A DNA stretch of 59,673 bases from Chytridium lagenaria (lineage: Eukaryota; Chytridiomycota; Chytridiomycetes; Chytridiales; Chytridiaceae). The DNA lies in the NCBI GenBank assembly GCA_025449115.1, contig JAHLKC010000191.1, positions 1 through 59,673 of the forward strand. Direction: 5' to 3'. The notes below the pieces were generated by a model. It was not told the origin of the DNA and searched no databases. It worked only from the letters and a program-made list of their open reading frames with translations. Position 1 is the first letter of the stretch; the number at the start of each line of letters is the position of its first letter. Positions 56,847 through 59,673 of this stretch are shown here, piece after piece. The translations under genes were made by a program, and so were the position numbers.

Positions 56847-56974
56847 GGTGGAGTCTCCTTCTTCCTTACTCATCATCACACCACCACTCTTCAACACTCA
56901 TTGTTCCCCGAGCGATCCGCGACGCGTTTAAAATCTATTCCAGCTACTCAGTAAAGTCTCATCAAGCCGTCATC

Positions 56975-57910
56975 ATGTCTACTCCCGATATCACTCTCTA
57001 CACTGCTGGTGAGCATGTCCGCAAATACATACATACTTTTTTATCTTTGCATTCTAATCATCGCTGCAGTACTCCCAATGGCTGGAAGATTCCGGCTGCT
57101 CTTGAGGAGCTCAACGGTCAACTACAAGGTCCATCCTATCAGTTTTGCAAAGAATGAGCAAAAAGAGGAATGGTTTCTCAAGTACGTATGCATTTGCACT
57201 TCTAATTTCTTTCTCCTTTTATATTGACCCTTTATTTTGACCGTTCATTTTACAGAATCAACCCTAACGGAAGGATTCCCGCCATAGTTGATACAAGAAC
57301 GGCGACTTTCCAGTATTCGAGAGCGGCGCCATCCTCCTCTATCTCGCCGAACACTACGACCCTGATCACAAGATTCTCTCCGCTGACCCAAGAAAAGTCC
57401 GAGGCTATCCAATGGCTCATGTGGCAGGTCAGGTTTCCTGTGCTTCCTTTCAATGTCTGCGATACTGACTTTTGACGGTGTAGATGGGCGGTCTCGGTCC
57501 TATGCAAGGTCAGCTAGGACACTTTAACATTTATGCCCCGAGAAAATTCCATACGCCATCAACCGCTACCGTGACGAGACTATCCGTCTTTACAAAACTC
57601 TGGAACGTGCGTTCGTGGATGGTCGGGATTACATTGCAGGAGACTTTTCGGTTGCGGATTTAACTTGTTTTGGATGGGCTGCTTATGCGGAGAAGTCGGG
57701 CGCGAATCTTGATGAGACACCATTGGTGAAGAAGTGGTTGTTGAGGGTGTTAGAGAGACCATCGATAATTAAGGGAGCGAGTGAGTATACTTTTATTTAT
57801 TTTCATCAAAGCTTGTGTGAATTGTTTGCTGACTTTTGCGCTTTTGTGAAGATGTTCCCACTGAAACTACACTGCTTGATGAAGTCAAGGCAAAGCTTTC
57901 AGCAAAGTAG
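56975..57910 (+). CDS. Glutathione S-transferase, Ure2/YfcG-like
   Basis: A cytosolic GST. The ATG at 56975 gives MSTPDITLYTA, with an intron from GTGAGC near 57010. The N-terminal thioredoxin fold shows TPNGWKIPAALEEL, YKVHPISFAKNEQKEEWFLK, INPNGRIPAIVD and GAILLYLAEHYDPDHKILSA, where the last includes the glutathione-binding ES-like pair. The C-terminal domain has KSEAIQWLMWQ, NRYRDETIRLYKTLERAFVD and RDYIAGDFSVADLTCFGWAA. It ends VKAKLSAK at 57910. The wording ITLYTATPNGWK and NPNGRIPAI is characteristic of the Ure2/YfcG group. Small frame changes near 57115 and 57310 lie next to introns and may be assembly errors. Likely role: detoxification or redox repair of thiols. Confidence 0.85.
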
Positions 57911-58346
57911 AATATTTTGGCTTTCGAACGCGTAGCTTTTCTTCAAGCGTTTACATTTTCACATTCCTTCTATTTTGCACTCCTATGTACAAACTCAAAA
58001 ATGTGGTAATAAACCTCTATTTTATTCTCTAATATCGTCTCGACTTTTCGCGATAAAGCAATGAGTGGCATGAACTACGTAACACTTTATGGTCACGGTG
58101 TGGCCAGGTAGCTCAAACGGTTAGAAATGTCACTTAAGGTTAAGTTTGTTGTAACTTGCACGCAATGCCCATCATTATTGGACGCGATGGCCTTTTTCAA
58201 AACAACCTTGGTTTGAAAAGCGTGTTGATGTGAATATATACATAAAACCATTGAATCAATTTTCCATCTCTCTTCTATAATTCATTCCTTACAATGACCC
58301 CAGGCCTGCCACTACACTGCCAGTAAGCGCAGGATCCTGCGAGACA
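57911..58346. other. Spacer between GST and its decayed copy
   Basis: AT-rich spacer. A stretch at about 58103-58160 carries a tRNA box-A-like tagctcaaacgg but no matching box B or cloverleaf. No gene is seen. Confidence 0.4.
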
Positions 58347-58970
58347 ATGTCTAATGAGATTTCTCTTGCGGACATCAACGCATACTCTTTAATAGACACA
58401 CCAAACGGATGGAGCTTTTCCAAGGCCGAGCAAAAGGAATAGGCGTTCCTATACAGTAGCATTGAAGCTGCTAACATCAAATTCCGGCAGGATCAAGAAG
58501 GATCCTCGCCATCATTGCCGACAAAAATGGTGACTTCACCATCAGTGAAAGTGGAGCCATCCTCCTTTACCTCGCCGAGCACTTTGATACGGGTTACAGA
58601 AATCTCTATTCGGAAAGTCCGAAGCCATTCAATGGCTCCTGTATCAGGTCAATCTTTTCCTCTTTCCCTCCAAATATATATCCAGCAATACTGACTTACG
58701 ACGATATGGATAAGCGATGCAAGGTCAACTAAGACACTTCAATCGCTATATTTTCGAGAAAATCTCCAACGCGATCAGAAGATATCACGACGAGACGGTA
58801 AGGCTTTATGAGGCGCTTCAATACATTCTGGCGGATGGTAGGGAGTACATCGCGGTGAGTTTCTGTGGCATATTTAGCGAGTTTTTTTGGATGGGCGATA
58901 GATGCTTAGAGATCATGAGTTTGGAAGTCTTACTCTTGCCGTTGGTGCAGAAGTGGTTTTTTAATTAAGG
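58347..58970 (+). pseudogene. Decayed tandem copy of the GST gene
   Basis: Fragments match the intact GST at 56975-57910 in the same order but in shifting frames: TPNGWSFSKAEQKE followed by a stop, then RILAIIADKNGDFTISESGA and ILLYLAEHFDTGYRNLYSES, SEAIQWLLYQ-like sequence, MQGQLRHFNRYIFEKISNAI, RYHDETVRLYEALQYILAD and REYIA. The ATG at 58347 begins MSNEISLADINAYSL. Losses of the central N-terminal part (the NYKVHPISF region) and several stops make it a pseudogene. The frames are too broken for indel artefacts alone. Confidence 0.75.
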
Positions 58971-59649
58971 TTTTGGGACGGCGGGTGGTGATCACAGAAG
59001 TCAGTGAGTTTTGTTTTGCAGGTTCTGTCATCTACTGCATAAATTTGGACATTTGGATGGATGACTAATCTTGTGTTTTTTTCGTTGCGTTTACACTGAA
59101 ATGTTGCCCTTTTACGTATGCAGGAAAAAGGATTTATCTTGCAATCAGAGTGAAGGGCTATTTTTTCTAAACATGCGAATGCCAGTTTTTTTGATATCAA
59201 ACAAAAGAGCGCATATTTACGAAGTTACGAAACCACCTTCTCCCTTTTTTGTTACCGAGCTCCGGAGCCTCGGGGTGCTTGATCTTACCTGCCGAAACTG
59301 TACATGTCCTCCGCGGAACAGGGTGTATCAATGACGGCCCTCTCTTGAAAAGGGTTGACCACATATTGCCTGGACGTGTTCGGACATCCCGTCAAAACTG
59401 ACAATCTCATCAATTCCCGCCAAACGACAGGGGGGTGTTGGTGAAGGCCCTTCACATTGACACCAAGGGGCCGGCGGCGGCGTTGGGGGCTGACTGGACT
59501 GATTTTAAGTGCGTCATGTCATCATTGGCTTGTGCCAAAACCCGGGCTGGCGAAAATGCGGACAAAGAAGGGGTAAAGTAACCCTCGCTCTTTGATGAGA
59601 AAAAGTGGGAAATGGAAGGAAAAGCGGGTCAGCCAGCTGGAGGGGGAGG
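58971..59649. other. Right-edge intergenic region
   Basis: No coding frame of substance. The final 250 bases are more GC-rich and lead into the TATA box near the edge, so this is probably the promoter region of a plus-strand gene that starts outside the window. Confidence 0.4.
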
Positions 59650-59657
59650 TATAAATA
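59650..59657 (+). promoter_or_regulatory. Candidate TATA box for a gene beyond the right edge
   Basis: TATAAATA preceded by a G-rich run (gggggagg) some 16 bases from the window end. No coding sequence follows within the window. Confidence 0.45.
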
Positions 59658-59673
59658 GCAAGGTAATTCCACG

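Noticed and set aside
58103..58170. Plus-strand tRNA-like sequence with tagctcaaacgg
   Set aside because: No box B and no cloverleaf could be drawn.
1..59673. CRISPR arrays, bacterial operons or prophage
   Set aside because: Spliced genes and fungal protein families throughout; the only regular array is the satellite, with no spacer structure.

Overview
The window looks like nuclear DNA of an early-diverging fungus, most likely a chytrid-type zoosporic fungus. Genes are close together and broken by many short GT..AG introns (about 40 to 150 bases). The protein set is fungal: two CFEM-like GPI-anchored proteins, a fungal-type S41 peptidase, an Apd1/Aim32-like protein, an SH3 plus transglutaminase-like protein of the Cyk3 type, a Gea/GBF1 ArfGEF and a Ure2-type GST. 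The exact phylum is an inference; no rRNA or convincing tRNA gene was seen.

Layout. 1-4.5 kb: a decayed DD34E (Tc1/mariner-like) transposase and an unknown reverse-strand gene, bracketed by long inverted repeats at about 388-555 and 4267-4502. 4.5-6.1 kb: no gene. 6.1-11 kb: a secreted S41 peptidase with three separate Gly/Ala/Pro tracts. 11.6-26.2 kb: mostly housekeeping genes, namely the Apd1-like protein, a peroxisomal-type acyl-CoA ligase (reverse), the SH3/transglutaminase-like protein (reverse), a HIT-like protein and a large ArfGEF. 26.7-28.6 kb: a secreted protein with GMDPSA repeats and an acidic C-terminal repeat. 28.9-31.5 kb: a satellite with a period near 234 bases between convergent genes. 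31.7-37 kb: a multipass membrane protein (reverse), an acidic unknown protein and a Cys-containing unknown protein (reverse). 37.8-42 kb: an RWD-RBR ubiquitin ligase and a secreted beta-propeller protein (reverse). 43.3-49 kb: a seven-domain Kazal inhibitor (reverse) and a very Gln-rich protein carrying a recurring DNFxxxLFxExxxW motif (reverse). 50-56 kb: two tandem CFEM-like GPI proteins, an M28 metallopeptidase, a coiled-coil protein (reverse) and a putative GPI protein (reverse). 57-59 kb: an intact GST followed by a decayed GST copy, then a TATA box for a gene beyond the right edge.

The window is not an obvious operon-like system. A theme is investment in the cell surface and secretome: S41 and M28 peptidases, a Kazal inhibitor, a lactonase-like propeller, CFEM proteins and several low-complexity secreted proteins. 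Many otherwise convincing genes carry one-base frame breaks at homopolymers or repeats, so the assembly probably contains residual indel errors. Gene ends and joins below are therefore given as spans with the breaks noted.
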